DNA from: Streptomyces sp. NBC_01428
GTDB lineage: Bacteria > Actinomycetota > Actinomycetes > Streptomycetales > Streptomycetaceae
Length of the DNA stretch: 64,000 nucleotides
Reading direction: 5' to 3'
NCBI RefSeq assembly: GCF_036231965.1
Contig: NZ_CP109499.1
Coordinates: 8,494,001-8,558,000 of the forward strand
Below are positions 33,784 through 42,876 of the stretch, piece after piece. The first letter of the stretch is position 1; the number at the start of each line of letters is the position of its first letter. Position numbers and translations under genes: made by a program. The notes below the pieces were generated by a model that saw only the letters and a list, made by a program, of their open reading frames with translations, was not told the DNA's origin and searched no databases.

Positions 33784-35317
33784 CGTGGCCTCCTGGGCCG
33801 GTGCCGACAGCGGTGGCGGCGGGCGCCGCGGCGATGGCGCGCATCAGCCGGTCCTCGGTGACGGCGTCGCCGGTCAGCTCCTCCACCACCGCGCCGTCCT
33901 TGAGGACGATCACCCGGTCACTGCCCTCGATCAGTTCCTCCGGATCGGAGGAGATGAGCAGGACGGCGAGTCCGTCGTCGGCGAGTTCGTCGATCAGTTT
34001 CTGCACTTCCGCCTTGGCGCCCACGTCGATGCCGCGGGTCGGCTCGTCCAGCAGCAGGACCTTCGGCTGCATGGCCAGCCAGCGGGCCAGCAGCACCTTC
34101 TGCTGGTTGCCGCCGGAGAGTTCGCCGACCTTCTGGTGCGGGCTCGCCGCCTTGATGCGCAGCCGTTTGACGAAGGTGTCGACGATCCGGTCGATCCGGG
34201 CCTCGTCGACCAGACCGAAGCGGGACAGCCCGGGAAGGGCGGCGAGCGCGATGTTCTCGCGGACCGACAGGCCCGGCACGATGCCCTCGGCCTTGCGGTC
34301 CTCGGGCAGCAGGCTGATGCCCGCGCGGATGGCGGCGGGGGTCGACCCGGTGCGAATCCGGGCCCCCGCCACCTCGACCTGACCGGAGTCGGTGGGCAGT
34401 GCCCCCGCGATGGCCTTGGCGGTCTCGCTGCGGCCGGAACCGAGCAGCCCGCCGAGCCCCACCACCTCTCCGGGGCGCACCGACACCGACACCCCGTCCA
34501 GTTGGTGGCGGACCGTCAGGCCAGTTGCGCGGAGGACCGGTTCGGCCTCCGTGTCGTGACCGCCGGCGAACTTGGTCAGCCCTTCCTCCCGTACGTCCGA
34601 GATCTCCCGGCCCAGCATCAGCGCCACCAGCCGGAGCCGGTCGAGTTCGGCGATGGGACCCGTGTGTACGACCTTGCCGTCGCGCAGCACGGTGACCGCG
34701 TCGCAGATCTCGTACAACTCGTCGAGCCGGTGACTGACGTAGATCACCGCGATGCCCCGCTCGCGCAGCATCCGGATCACGCCGAACAGGGTGCGGACCT
34801 CGCGTGGTTCGAGCGAGGAGGTCGGTTCGTCCATGATGACCACGCGGGCGTCGACGGAGACGGCGCGGGCGAGCGCGACCATCTGCTGCGCGCCGACGCC
34901 CAGTTCGCGCAGCGGGCGCCGCACGTCCACCCGGATTCCGAGATCGCGGAGCGCCGCGCCGGCCTCCCGGTGCATGCGCCGGAAGTCGATCAGACCCAGC
35001 CTGTTCCGGGGCTCGCGGCCGAGGAACAGGTTGCGCGCCACGGTCATCAGCGGGACGAGGTTGACCTCCTGGTAGATCGTGGAGATGCCCGCGTGCTGCG
35101 CCTGGAGCGGCGTGGCGAAGCGGACCGGGGCGCCGTCGTACGTCACCTCGCCCTCGTCCGGCTGGTACACGCCGGTGAGGACCTTGATGAGGGTCGACTT
35201 GCCCGCGCCGTTCTCTCCGATGAGCGCGTGCACCTCCCCGGCGCGGGCCGTGAAGTCCACCTGGGACAGGGCCTTGACGCCGGGGAAGGTCTTGGACAGA
35301 CCGGCAACCGACAACAT
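33776..35317 (-). CDS. Sugar ABC transporter ATPase with two nucleotide-binding domains, YtfR-like
   Basis: 513 residues. NBD1 has Walker A GENGAGKS (~residue 34), Walker B VIMDEPTSSLE and a degenerate signature (VGAQQ). NBD2 has an imperfect Walker A (GLLGSGRSE), a canonical signature LSGGNQQ and Walker B LLLDEPTRGID. This asymmetry is normal for RbsA/MglA/YtfR proteins. It starts one base after the stop of the binding-protein gene. Function: energises uptake of a monosaccharide. Confidence 0.93.
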   Translation of the reverse strand: MLSVAGLSKTFPGVKALSQVDFTARAGEVHALIGENGAGKSTLIKVLTGVYQPDEGEVTYDGAPVRFATPLQAQHAGISTIYQEVNLVPLMTVARNLFLGREPRNRLGLIDFRRMHREAGAALRDLGIRVDVRRPLRELGVGAQQMVALARAVSVDARVVIMDEPTSSLEPREVRTLFGVIRMLRERGIAVIYVSHRLDELYEICDAVTVLRDGKVVHTGPIAELDRLRLVALMLGREISDVREEGLTKFAGGHDTEAEPVLRATGLTVRHQLDGVSVSVRPGEVVGLGGLLGSGRSETAKAIAGALPTDSGQVEVAGARIRTGSTPAAIRAGISLLPEDRKAEGIVPGLSVRENIALAALPGLSRFGLVDEARIDRIVDTFVKRLRIKAASPHQKVGELSGGNQQKVLLARWLAMQPKVLLLDEPTRGIDVGAKAEVQKLIDELADDGLAVLLISSDPEELIEGSDRVIVLKDGAVVEELTGDAVTEDRLMRAIAAAPAATAVGTGPGGHDD

Positions 35318-35318
35318 G

Positions 35319-36419
35319 TCAGAAGGCCTTGCCCAGGTCGGCCTTGGCGTTGTCCTTGGTGTACGCGCTGTCCTGGATGACGATGTCCTGGGAGACCTTC
35401 TCGCCCTTGGTGAAGGTGTCCAGCGTCTGGAAGGCGAGCGGACCGAAGCGCGGGTTGGACTCGACGACCCCGTCGATCCAGCCGTCGACGATGCCCTGGA
35501 CGGCGTTGCGCGTCCCGTCGACCGTCACGATCTTCACCTTGCCCGGCTGCTTGCCCGCGCCCTTGAGGGCGTTGACCGCGCCGAGGCCCATCTCGTCGTT
35601 CTCGGCGTAGATGCCGGTGATGCCGGGCTTCGACTGGATGAGGTTCTCGGTGACCGACTGGCCCTTCTCCCGGGCGAAGTCACCGGTCTGCTTGAAGACG
35701 ATCTTCAGGCCGGGGGCCTTCTCCTTGATGCGGTCCTCGAAGCCCTTGGTGCGCTCGGTCGTCACGTTGTTGCCCGCGGCGCCCAGCAGGATGGCGATCT
35801 CGCCCTTGCCGCCGGTCGACTCGATCATCTGGTCCGCGGCCCGCTTGCCCTGTTCCAGGAAGTCGGAGCCGATGAAGCTCACGTAGTCCTTGCACGCGGT
35901 GGCGTTGATCTTGCGGTCGATCGTGACGATCGGGATGTGCTTGGCGGACGCCGAACGCAGCACCGGCTCCCAGCCGTCCGAGTTGAGCGGCGCGATGACC
36001 AGCAGGTCGGCGCCCTTGGCGATGAGGTCCTGGACGTCGCTGATCTGCTTGGAGAACTGCGACTGGGCGTTGGCCGTCAGGAGCTTCACGCCCTGCTTCT
36101 TCGCCTCGGCCTTGATGGACGCCGTCTCGGCGATCCGGAAGGGGTTGGCCTCCTTCTCGGACTGGGAGAAGCCGACGGTGGCCGACTTCAGGCCGATCTT
36201 CTTCGCGCCGTAGGCGTCGATGGTGCAGGTCGGGCCCGAACCCGTCGACGGCGAGGCGACGACCTGCCCCTGGCCGTCCTGGCTCGCGGAGCCCTTGTCC
36301 GAGTCGGACTTGTCGTCCTCCGACTTCGCGCATCCGGAGACGAGCGCGAGGCTCGTGATGAGGCCGGTGGCGAGAAGGGTCCTTGCGGCGGTGCGATGGC
36401 GAGGTGTGAGCGGCTTCAT
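35319..36419 (-). CDS. Galactofuranose-type sugar-binding lipoprotein, YtfQ-like
   Basis: 366 residues. Signal with lipobox LVSGC, then a Ser/Asp/Gln-rich linker. The mature part follows E. coli YtfQ closely from memory: VGFSQ, RIAETASIKAEAKKQGVKL, QISDVQDLIAKGADLLVIAP, GWEPVL, IPIVTIDRKI, GSDF, then KGFEDRIKEKAPGLKIVFKQTGDF-type text. YtfQ binds galactofuranose. First gene of the operon with the ATPase and two permeases, behind a promoter whose spacer holds a LacI-type operator. The neighbouring GH2 enzyme would supply the sugar. Confidence 0.85.
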   Translation of the reverse strand: MKPLTPRHRTAARTLLATGLITSLALVSGCAKSEDDKSDSDKGSASQDGQGQVVASPSTGSGPTCTIDAYGAKKIGLKSATVGFSQSEKEANPFRIAETASIKAEAKKQGVKLLTANAQSQFSKQISDVQDLIAKGADLLVIAPLNSDGWEPVLRSASAKHIPIVTIDRKINATACKDYVSFIGSDFLEQGKRAADQMIESTGGKGEIAILLGAAGNNVTTERTKGFEDRIKEKAPGLKIVFKQTGDFAREKGQSVTENLIQSKPGITGIYAENDEMGLGAVNALKGAGKQPGKVKIVTVDGTRNAVQGIVDGWIDGVVESNPRFGPLAFQTLDTFTKGEKVSQDIVIQDSAYTKDNAKADLGKAF

Positions 36420-36513
36420 GGAGTCCCCAAACGGCGCGGCCCCGGCGCTGATTGCGCTCCCGGGGATGATCGGCTCTTGCGGTCAACTCTGCGTACTTGG
36501 CGTTCCGGGGAGG

Positions 36514-36542
36514 TTTTTACATCGTTGGAAGAGGGCTGTAAA
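36514..36542 (-). promoter_or_regulatory. Promoter of the transporter operon with embedded operator
   Basis: Minus strand: TTTACA (36542-36537), exactly 17 bases, TAAAAA (36519-36514). The spacer contains CTTCCAACGATG; CTTCCAACGATGTA (36531-36518) matches the site upstream of the GH2 gene (37675-37688) at 13 of 14 positions. A repressor bound here would sit directly between the -35 and -10 boxes. Confidence 0.72.
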
Positions 36543-36562
36543 GCCCTCCTTCCGAAATCCCG

Positions 36563-37576
36563 TCAGCGTCGGCCCAGCGTGCTCTCGCGTTCCACCAGCC
36601 TGAAATCCGCGGTCAGTTCACGTCCGCCGGGCTCCGTCCGGCCCGACAGACTGCGCAGCAGCGAGGCCACCGCCATCCGCGCGATCGCCTGCTTGTCCGG
36701 CGAGATCGTCGTCAGGGTGACGGCGCCGAACCGGCCCTCCTCGATGTCGTCGAATCCGACCACCGCCACGTCCCACGGCACCCGCAGCCCGCGTTCGTGC
36801 AGCACTCGCATCGCACCGATCGCGACCAGGTCGTTGTACGCGAAGACCGCGTCCGGACGCACCCCGGAATCCAGCAGGTGGGCCATGCCCCGCGCGCCCT
36901 CGTCCCGGTCCCAGCCGCCGACCGGCACGACCAGGTCGTCCGGTGCCGGAATCCCCGCCTCCATCAGCTCCTCGCGCCAGCCCGCGAGCCGCAGATGAGC
37001 CGGCTGGTTCGCCGAGTCGGTGCGGGCGCCCAGGTAGGCGATCCGTGAGCGTCCGCGGCTCAGCAGATGGCGTACCGCACTCCGCGCCGCGGCCACGTTG
37101 TCGATGGCGATGTGGTCGTAGGGCAGTTCGTACTCCCGCTCGCCGAGCAGGACGAGCGGGACGTCGTCGGTCCGCGACCGCAGGTCCTCCGCCTCCAGCT
37201 CCAGCGGGCTGAGGATCAGGCCGTCGATGACGTTGGCCCGGAAGCCCTGACTGACCAGCACCTCCTGCTCGCGGTCGCCGCGCGTGTGGTCGAGAAGCAC
37301 GGTGAACTCGTGCTCGGCGGCCGCGTCGATGACGGCTCCCGCCAGCTCCGCGAAGTACGGGTTGCCCAGCTCGGGAACGGCGAGGGCGATGATGCCCGTG
37401 CGGCCTTTGCGCAGGTGGCGGGCGGTGAGGTTCGGCCGGTAGCCCAGCTCGTCGATGGCCTCCTGGACCCGGGCCCGCATGGCCGGGGTGACGTGCGGAT
37501 AGTTGTTCACGACGTTCGAAACCGTCTTGATCGAGACGCCGGCCCGCTCGGCGACGTCCTTCAGGCTGACCCGCAA
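36563..37576 (-). CDS. LacI-family repressor of the galactofuranose-type locus
   Basis: 337 residues starting at TTG 37576; the start is decided by a strong GAGGAGA site about 6 bases upstream and by the immediate LacI helix-turn-helix (SLKDVAERAGVSIKTVSNVVNN, residues 4-25, with hinge helix GYRPNLTARHLRKG). The rest is a periplasmic-binding-like effector domain (VVGFDDIEEG near the end). It sits between the transporter operon and the divergent GH2 gene, both of which carry the CTTCCAACGWTGTA motif, so it is the likely regulator of both, probably lifted by the imported sugar. Confidence 0.92.
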   Translation of the reverse strand: MRVSLKDVAERAGVSIKTVSNVVNNYPHVTPAMRARVQEAIDELGYRPNLTARHLRKGRTGIIALAVPELGNPYFAELAGAVIDAAAEHEFTVLLDHTRGDREQEVLVSQGFRANVIDGLILSPLELEAEDLRSRTDDVPLVLLGEREYELPYDHIAIDNVAAARSAVRHLLSRGRSRIAYLGARTDSANQPAHLRLAGWREELMEAGIPAPDDLVVPVGGWDRDEGARGMAHLLDSGVRPDAVFAYNDLVAIGAMRVLHERGLRVPWDVAVVGFDDIEEGRFGAVTLTTISPDKQAIARMAVASLLRSLSGRTEPGGRELTADFRLVERESTLGRR

Positions 37577-37674
37577 GGGATCTCCTCTTCATCGATGTGC
37601 GCCGCAGCCACCTGGGTGTTTGTCATGACCCTGGACAGCGGCCGGGACCCGTGCTGTGATGCCAACTCCCGTTC

Positions 37675-37688
37675 CTTCCAACGTTGTA
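37675..37688 (+). promoter_or_regulatory. LacI operator between lacI-type gene and GH2 gene
   Basis: CTTCCAACGTTGTA, centred on the palindrome CAACGTTG, 48 bases before the GH2 ATG. It lies in the shared upstream region, so the repressor may also control itself. Confidence 0.7.
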
Positions 37689-37735
37689 CAGACTGAAGCA
37701 ACGAGCCGCCACCCTTCCTCAGCCAAGGAGGATCC

Positions 37736-40339
37736 GTGCGCATCAGCAGACTCCGAACTCATCTGACACTCCTCTTCGCCGTGCTGCTCGGCATGGCCGG
37801 CCTCACGGCCGTCCCCGCCGCCACAGCCGCCGACGACCCCGTGGAGGTCCACGGCCTGAAGGGCGAGTACTACACCCAGTCCGCCCCCGGCGCCTTCGAC
37901 TTCCACGAGCTCAAGGCCACCGGCCTCGACACCAACCTCGACTTCGACAACCTGGAGCCGCGACTCGCCTTCGCGACCGGCCAGTCGGACGACGTCAACG
38001 TCCGCTGGACCGGTCGTATCGTGCCGGAGAAGACCGGCGCCCACACCTTCTCGGTCATCGGCGACAACGGTTTCCGGGTGTGGATCGACGGACACCTCGC
38101 CATCGACCACTGGGTCGACGACTGGGACAAGGAACAGACCTCCCAGCCCGTCGACCTGACCGCCGGACAGGCCTACGACATCAAGGTCGAGTACTTCGAG
38201 CACTTCGGCGGCTCCAACCTCCACCTGCGCTGGACCCCGCCGGGCGGCACCAAGGCCGCCGTGCCCCAGTCGGCTCTCCGGCTGCCCGACGGCTACGCCT
38301 ACGACGGTGCCGTCGCGACCACGGTCGAGAAGGACGGGCGCACCCTGCGTCTCGACTTCGCCCAGGCCCTGACCGCACCTCCGGCCGGCCTCACCGACCA
38401 CGTCGAGGCCGTCATCGGCGGCGCCACGTGGCCGCTGTCCACGGCGAAACTCGACCCCGCCGACCCCAAGTCCCTGATCGTCGGTCTGAAGGAACCCGTC
38501 GTCGGCAACAAGACCGGCACGGCCCGCGGCACCGCCGACCTGCGCTACGACGGAAAGGGCGGCCTCTCCGGCAAGGACGGCAACGTTGTCAACGCCTTCT
38601 GGAGCAGCGGCCCCAACCACTCCACGTACCAGCTGCGCACGAAGTGGGCGGACGGCGTCGGGCCGGGCAACGCCCTTCCCGAATACCCCCGTCCGCAGCT
38701 GACCCGGGACAACTGGCGCAACCTGAACGGCTCGTGGCAGTTCGCGGCCGCGGACTCGGGCGACAAGCCGCCCGTGGGCAAGAACCTCGCCGAGAAGATC
38801 CTCGTGCCCTACCCCGTGGAGTCCCAGCTCTCCGGCATCGAACGGCACGAGGACCGTATGTGGTACCGCCGCACCTTCACGGTCCCGTCGGACTGGAGGA
38901 TCGGCTCCGGAAAGCACCTCCAGCTCAACTTCGGCGCCGTCGACTGGCGCGCCGAGGTCTATGTCAACGGCACCAGGGTCACCGAACACCAGGGCGGCTA
39001 CGACAAGTTCAGCGCCGACGTCACCGCCGCGCTGAAGCCCGGCCGCACCCAGGAGCTGATCGTCGGGGTCTACGACCCCACCGACGCGCAGGGCGGCGAG
39101 AACCCGCCGGTCGGCAAGCAGCGCCTCGACCCCAGCGGCATCTGGTACACCCCGTCCTCCGGCATCTGGCAGACGGTGTGGATGGAGCCGGTGGCCACCG
39201 ACCACGTCGACTCGCTCAAGCTCACCCCCGACGTGAAGAACAGCCGGCTCACCGTCGAGCCCCAGGGCGTCAAGGACGGACTGCCGGTCTCCGCGACCGC
39301 GTACGCCGGACACCGCAAGGTCGCCACGGTGACCGGCCGTACCGGACAGCCGCTCACTCTGAAGATCACCGACCCGCATCTGTGGTCGCCGGACGACCCG
39401 TTCCTCTACGACCTGAAGGTCGCCGTGGGAGCGGATCGCGTGGGCAGCTACTTCGGCATGCGGTCCATCGCCGTGGAGCAGGTGAACGGGACCCCGCGCA
39501 CCGTCCTCAACGGCAAACCCGTCTTCATGATGGCCACCCTCGACCAGGGCTTCTGGCCCGACGGCCTGCACACCGCGCCGACCGACGAGGCACTGGCGTA
39601 CGACCTGAAGATGCACAAGGAGATGGGCTTCAACGCGGTCCGCAAGCACATCAAGGTGGAACCCGACCGCTGGTTCTACTGGGCGGACCGGCTCGGCCTG
39701 ATGGTCTGGCAGGACATGCCCGCCATGACCGCCGGAGTGAATCCGGACGCCGCGTCCCGCGCCGAGTACGAGCGCGAGATGAAGCAGATGATCGACGAGC
39801 ACATCAGCAGCCCGTCGGTCGTCATGTGGGTGACCTTCAACGAGGGCTGGGGCCAGTACGACGAGGCCCGTATCGCCGACCAGGCCAAGTCCTGGGACCC
39901 GACCCGTCTCGTCAACTCCATGTCGGGCATCAACCTCGGCGTCGACGGAGGCACCGGCGACATCATCGACGAGCACGGCTACCCGAGCCCGGCACTCCCG
40001 CCGAATCCGGACGGGAAACGGGCGCTGGTCAGCGGTGAGTACGGCGGCCTCGGCCTCGCGGTACCCGGACACGCCTGGTCGGTCCAGCAGTCCTACGTGG
40101 ACGTCGACCCCTCGACGTACACCGACGACTACCTGGCCCGGCTCGACGAGGTGCACCAGCTCGCCTGCAAGGGAGGCAACGGCGCCGTCTACACCCAGAT
40201 ATCCGATGTGGAGGGCGAGTTGAACGGACTCGTCACCTACGACCGCAAGGTGGTCAAGCCCGATGTGAAACGCCTGAAGGCCGCCCACACCGCGCTGATC
40301 CACGACGCGTCGCAGCCGACACCCGCCGGCTGCCCCTGA
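37736..40339 (+). CDS. Secreted PA14-GH2 glycosidase (candidate galactofuranosidase)
   Basis: 867 residues. Signal peptide 1-32; PA14 domain about 38-185 (GEYYTQSAPG, GDNGFRVWIDG, LRWTPPG); then a GH2 enzyme with N-terminal sugar-binding (about 305-470; WRNLNGSWQF, MWYRRTFTVPS), immunoglobulin-like and TIM-barrel parts. Candidate catalytic residues are the acid/base Glu in TFNEGWG (~residue 702) and nucleophile Glu in VSGEYGG (~residue 766). GH2 enzymes include galactosidases, mannosidases and, in Streptomyces, reported galactofuranosidases. The YtfQ-type transporter next door favours galactofuranose as product (inference). Exported, so it works on polymers outside the cell such as fungal or bacterial galactan. 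An Ala/Pro/Cys tail ends the protein. Confidence 0.8.
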   Translation: MRISRLRTHLTLLFAVLLGMAGLTAVPAATAADDPVEVHGLKGEYYTQSAPGAFDFHELKATGLDTNLDFDNLEPRLAFATGQSDDVNVRWTGRIVPEKTGAHTFSVIGDNGFRVWIDGHLAIDHWVDDWDKEQTSQPVDLTAGQAYDIKVEYFEHFGGSNLHLRWTPPGGTKAAVPQSALRLPDGYAYDGAVATTVEKDGRTLRLDFAQALTAPPAGLTDHVEAVIGGATWPLSTAKLDPADPKSLIVGLKEPVVGNKTGTARGTADLRYDGKGGLSGKDGNVVNAFWSSGPNHSTYQLRTKWADGVGPGNALPEYPRPQLTRDNWRNLNGSWQFAAADSGDKPPVGKNLAEKILVPYPVESQLSGIERHEDRMWYRRTFTVPSDWRIGSGKHLQLNFGAVDWRAEVYVNGTRVTEHQGGYDKFSADVTAALKPGRTQELIVGVYDPTDAQGGENPPVGKQRLDPSGIWYTPSSGIWQTVWMEPVATDHVDSLKLTPDVKNSRLTVEPQGVKDGLPVSATAYAGHRKVATVTGRTGQPLTLKITDPHLWSPDDPFLYDLKVAVGADRVGSYFGMRSIAVEQVNGTPRTVLNGKPVFMMATLDQGFWPDGLHTAPTDEALAYDLKMHKEMGFNAVRKHIKVEPDRWFYWADRLGLMVWQDMPAMTAGVNPDAASRAEYEREMKQMIDEHISSPSVVMWVTFNEGWGQYDEARIADQAKSWDPTRLVNSMSGINLGVDGGTGDIIDEHGYPSPALPPNPDGKRALVSGEYGGLGLAVPGHAWSVQQSYVDVDPSTYTDDYLARLDEVHQLACKGGNGAVYTQISDVEGELNGLVTYDRKVVKPDVKRLKAAHTALIHDASQPTPAGCP

Positions 40340-40344
40340 CGGAC

Positions 40345-40374
40345 GGGGCGCACACACCTCCCCGTGTGCGTCCC
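40345..40374 (+). terminator. Hairpin terminator after GH2 gene
   Basis: Stem of about 11 pairs (GGGGCGCACAC with GTGTGCGTCCC, one G-U) immediately after the stop codon. Confidence 0.65.
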
Positions 40375-40401
40375 GCCCCGACCCACCGCCGGGCCACCCG
40401 G

Positions 40402-40438
40402 CACGGTCCGCCTCCGGTACGGGGGGAGGCGGACCGTG
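40402..40438 (+). terminator. Second hairpin terminator after GH2 gene
   Basis: Perfect 14-bp stem (CACGGTCCGCCTCC and its complement) with a 9-base loop, forming a tandem terminator with the previous hairpin. Confidence 0.75.
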
Positions 40439-40536
40439 TGCCGGGACGCGCACCACGCGCCTCGTGCACGGCCGCTCGACCCCGCCCGGCACGTCGGGCG
40501 GGGCCGACGCGCGTCGGCACGGTTAGTGTCGGCGGC

Positions 40537-41730
40537 ATGGAAGGTGATGATCGCCCAGGGTGGCGTGCGTGCCTGCTCGGTGGTGCCGTGTTCGCCGTGT
40601 GCATGGCCGGCACCACCCTGCCCACTCCCCTGTACGGCCTCTACCAGGACAAGTTCGACTTCTCCGAGCTGATGGTCACCGTGGTCTACGCGGTGTACGC
40701 CTTCGGAGTCATCGGTGTGCTGCTCCTGGCGGGCAACGCCTCCGACGCGGTCGGCAGACGTCCCGTCCTGCTGTGCGGTCTCGGCTTCGCCGCGCTGAGC
40801 GCCGTCTGCTTCCTGTGCGCCACCGGCCTGGGCTGGCTCTACGCGGGTCGGCTGATGTCCGGTCTGTCCGCAGGCCTGTTCACCGGAGCCGCCACGGCCT
40901 ACGTGATGGAACTGGCACCCCGCGGCGGCTCGGCCAGGGCCACCTTCGTGGCGACCGCCGCGAACATGGGCGGACTGGGCTGCGGGCCGCTGCTCGCCGG
41001 GCTGCTCGCACAGTTCGCCCCCTGGCCTCTGTACCTGCCGTTCATCGTGCACCTCGCCCTGGTGGCCTGCTCTGTCGCCGTCGTGCTGTGGCTCCGGGAG
41101 ACCGTGGGGGAGCGCAGCCCGCTCAGCAGCCTGCGACCGCACCGGCCCCGCCTGCCCCGGGAGGTGCGGGCGGTGTTCGGACCGCCCGCCATCGCCGCGT
41201 TCGTGGGGTTCGCGCTCTTCGGGGTGTTCACCTCGGTCAGCCCGGCGTTCCTCGCGGAGTCCCTGAACGTGACCAACCACGCGGTGACCGGGCTGGTCGT
41301 CGCTCTTGCCTTCTTCGCCTCGACCGCGGGTCAGCTCGCCGTCGGCCGGGTCGGACCCACCCGGTCGCTCCCGCTGGGCTGCGCCGCACTCCTCGCCGGG
41401 CTGGCGCTGCTCGCGGGCGCTCTGCGCTGGGACCTGATGGTGCTCGTGGTGCTCAGCGCCCTGGTCGGCGGGGCCGGTCAGGGACTGGCGTTCCGCGGGG
41501 CGCTGTCCACCGTGGCGGGCGCATCCCCGGCGGACCAGCGGGCGGCCGTCATCTCCACCCTGTTCGTGGTCGCCTACACGGGAATCTCGCTGCCGGTGAT
41601 CGGGGTGGGTCTGCTGGTGGGCCCCATCGGGCTGGAGGGGGCGGGCCTGGTCTTCATCGCCTGCATGGCGGTTCTGGTCTCCGTCGCCGGGATCTATCTG
41701 TTCCGGCGACCGGCACCGGCGAACGCCTGA
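40537..41730 (+). CDS. MFS transporter
   Basis: 397 residues from ATG 40537; text upstream of this ATG in frame overlaps the GH2 terminators and is non-coding. Twelve hydrophobic helices. The MFS loop 2-3 motif is GNASDAVGRRPVL, and helix 5 has GFLxGGLGCGPLLAG-like glycine spacing. It resembles drug/proton antiporters of the DHA1 type. Substrate unknown; its own regulator is not apparent. Confidence 0.88.
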   Translation: MEGDDRPGWRACLLGGAVFAVCMAGTTLPTPLYGLYQDKFDFSELMVTVVYAVYAFGVIGVLLLAGNASDAVGRRPVLLCGLGFAALSAVCFLCATGLGWLYAGRLMSGLSAGLFTGAATAYVMELAPRGGSARATFVATAANMGGLGCGPLLAGLLAQFAPWPLYLPFIVHLALVACSVAVVLWLRETVGERSPLSSLRPHRPRLPREVRAVFGPPAIAAFVGFALFGVFTSVSPAFLAESLNVTNHAVTGLVVALAFFASTAGQLAVGRVGPTRSLPLGCAALLAGLALLAGALRWDLMVLVVLSALVGGAGQGLAFRGALSTVAGASPADQRAAVISTLFVVAYTGISLPVIGVGLLVGPIGLEGAGLVFIACMAVLVSVAGIYLFRRPAPANA

Positions 41731-41769
41731 CAGGACGGGCGGATCCGTCGGGGGAGCGCCGGGTCCCCG

Positions 41770-42303
41770 TCAGGCCTGGAACTCGGTCAGGTCGATGGAG
41801 TGGACGCTCAAAGGGAAGTCGTACTCCGGGTGCACCGCCTCCCGCTCCAGCTTCATGCCGAGCTTGCGGACGACGTTCTCCGACGCTTCGTTGCCCACGC
41901 GGTTGATGCTGATGACCCGGTCGAGGTTGCGGTCCTGGAGCGCGAACTCCAGCGTGGCGTGGGCGGCTTCGGACGCGTAGCCCTGCCCCCAGAACGGGGT
42001 GCCGAGCCGCCAGCTGATCGCCACGTCGGACGCCACCTCCGGCAGGAACTCGGGCACGGACAGTCCGGCGAAGCCGACGAGCTCACCCGAGGCGAGCAGC
42101 TCGACCGCGAACAGCCCGAAGCCCTCCTCGTCCCACTCGTCCTCCCACCGCTCGATCGCCTCGGCCGTGTCATCGAGGCCGAGGACCGCGCCGTCGTCGA
42201 CCCAGCGCATGACCTGGGGGTCCGCGTTGATCTCCGCCATGGGGGCGAGGTCGTCGTCGTACCAGCGGCGGAGAAGCAGGCGGGGGGTGCGGATCTCGGT
42301 CAT
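41770..42303 (-). CDS. GNAT N-acetyltransferase (RimJ/RimL type)
   Basis: 177 residues from ATG 42303. Starts TEIRTPRLLLRRW, the usual opening of Acetyltransf_3 proteins. The acetyl-CoA loop is in PFWGQGYASEA, and NxASENVVRKLGMK marks the final part. Such enzymes acetylate protein N-termini or small molecules. Convergent with the MFS gene (about 40 bases apart); substrate not predictable. Confidence 0.9.
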   Translation of the reverse strand: MTEIRTPRLLLRRWYDDDLAPMAEINADPQVMRWVDDGAVLGLDDTAEAIERWEDEWDEEGFGLFAVELLASGELVGFAGLSVPEFLPEVASDVAISWRLGTPFWGQGYASEAAHATLEFALQDRNLDRVISINRVGNEASENVVRKLGMKLEREAVHPEYDFPLSVHSIDLTEFQA

Positions 42304-42429
42304 GGACCCCATCTTGCCCGACGGACGGAGCACCGGAGCGCCCGGGCGTCCTGACCTGGTTCGGCGAACGCGCACGTCACGCGCCGTCTCCTGCCATGCT
42401 GGCACCGCCGAGCACGTCGAGAGGACGTC

Positions 42430-42837
42430 ATGCCGAAGGACCCCGAGCCCGCCCTCCTGCCCGGACCGTGGTGGTTCGCCGCCAACGAAGTCCTGGCATT
42501 CCTGCTGGAACTGGCCGCCCTGGCCCTCCTGAGCTGGTGGGGATTCAGCACCGGAGAGAACGTGGTGCTCCGCGTCGCCCTCGGCGTGGGCGTCCCGCTG
42601 GCGGCCATCGCCCTGTGGGGCCTGTTCGCCGCTCCGAAGGCCAGGCTGAGGCCGGCGCTGCCCTATGTGCTGCTGGTGAAGGCGCTGGTGCTGGGCGGCA
42701 GCGCGGTGGCCCTCTACGAGCTGGGACACCATGTCGCCGCGATCGTCCTGGCGGTCGTCGTGGTCGTGAACACAACGGTCGCGGAGACCTTCCGCCGCAA
42801 CCCGCCGGTCCGCACCGCGCCCCCGGCGTCGGTCTGA
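42430..42837 (+). CDS. YrdB-like (DUF2568) membrane protein
   Basis: 135 residues from ATG 42430, preceded by GAGGA. Four hydrophobic helices; WWFAANEVLAFLLELAALALLSWWGF at the start and WGLFAAPKARLRP in the loop match the DUF2568/YrdB family. Function unknown. Divergent from the GNAT gene, with only 126 bases between their starts. Confidence 0.82.
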   Translation: MPKDPEPALLPGPWWFAANEVLAFLLELAALALLSWWGFSTGENVVLRVALGVGVPLAAIALWGLFAAPKARLRPALPYVLLVKALVLGGSAVALYELGHHVAAIVLAVVVVVNTTVAETFRRNPPVRTAPPASV

Positions 42838-42876
42838 GACACCCCCGACGGAGTACGGGCCAGGGCCCGCCACACC

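Noticed and set aside
37589..40492. A 967-codon minus-strand frame opposite the GH2 gene
   Set aside because: Shadow frame; the plus strand encodes an intact PA14-GH2 enzyme with signal peptide and catalytic motifs.
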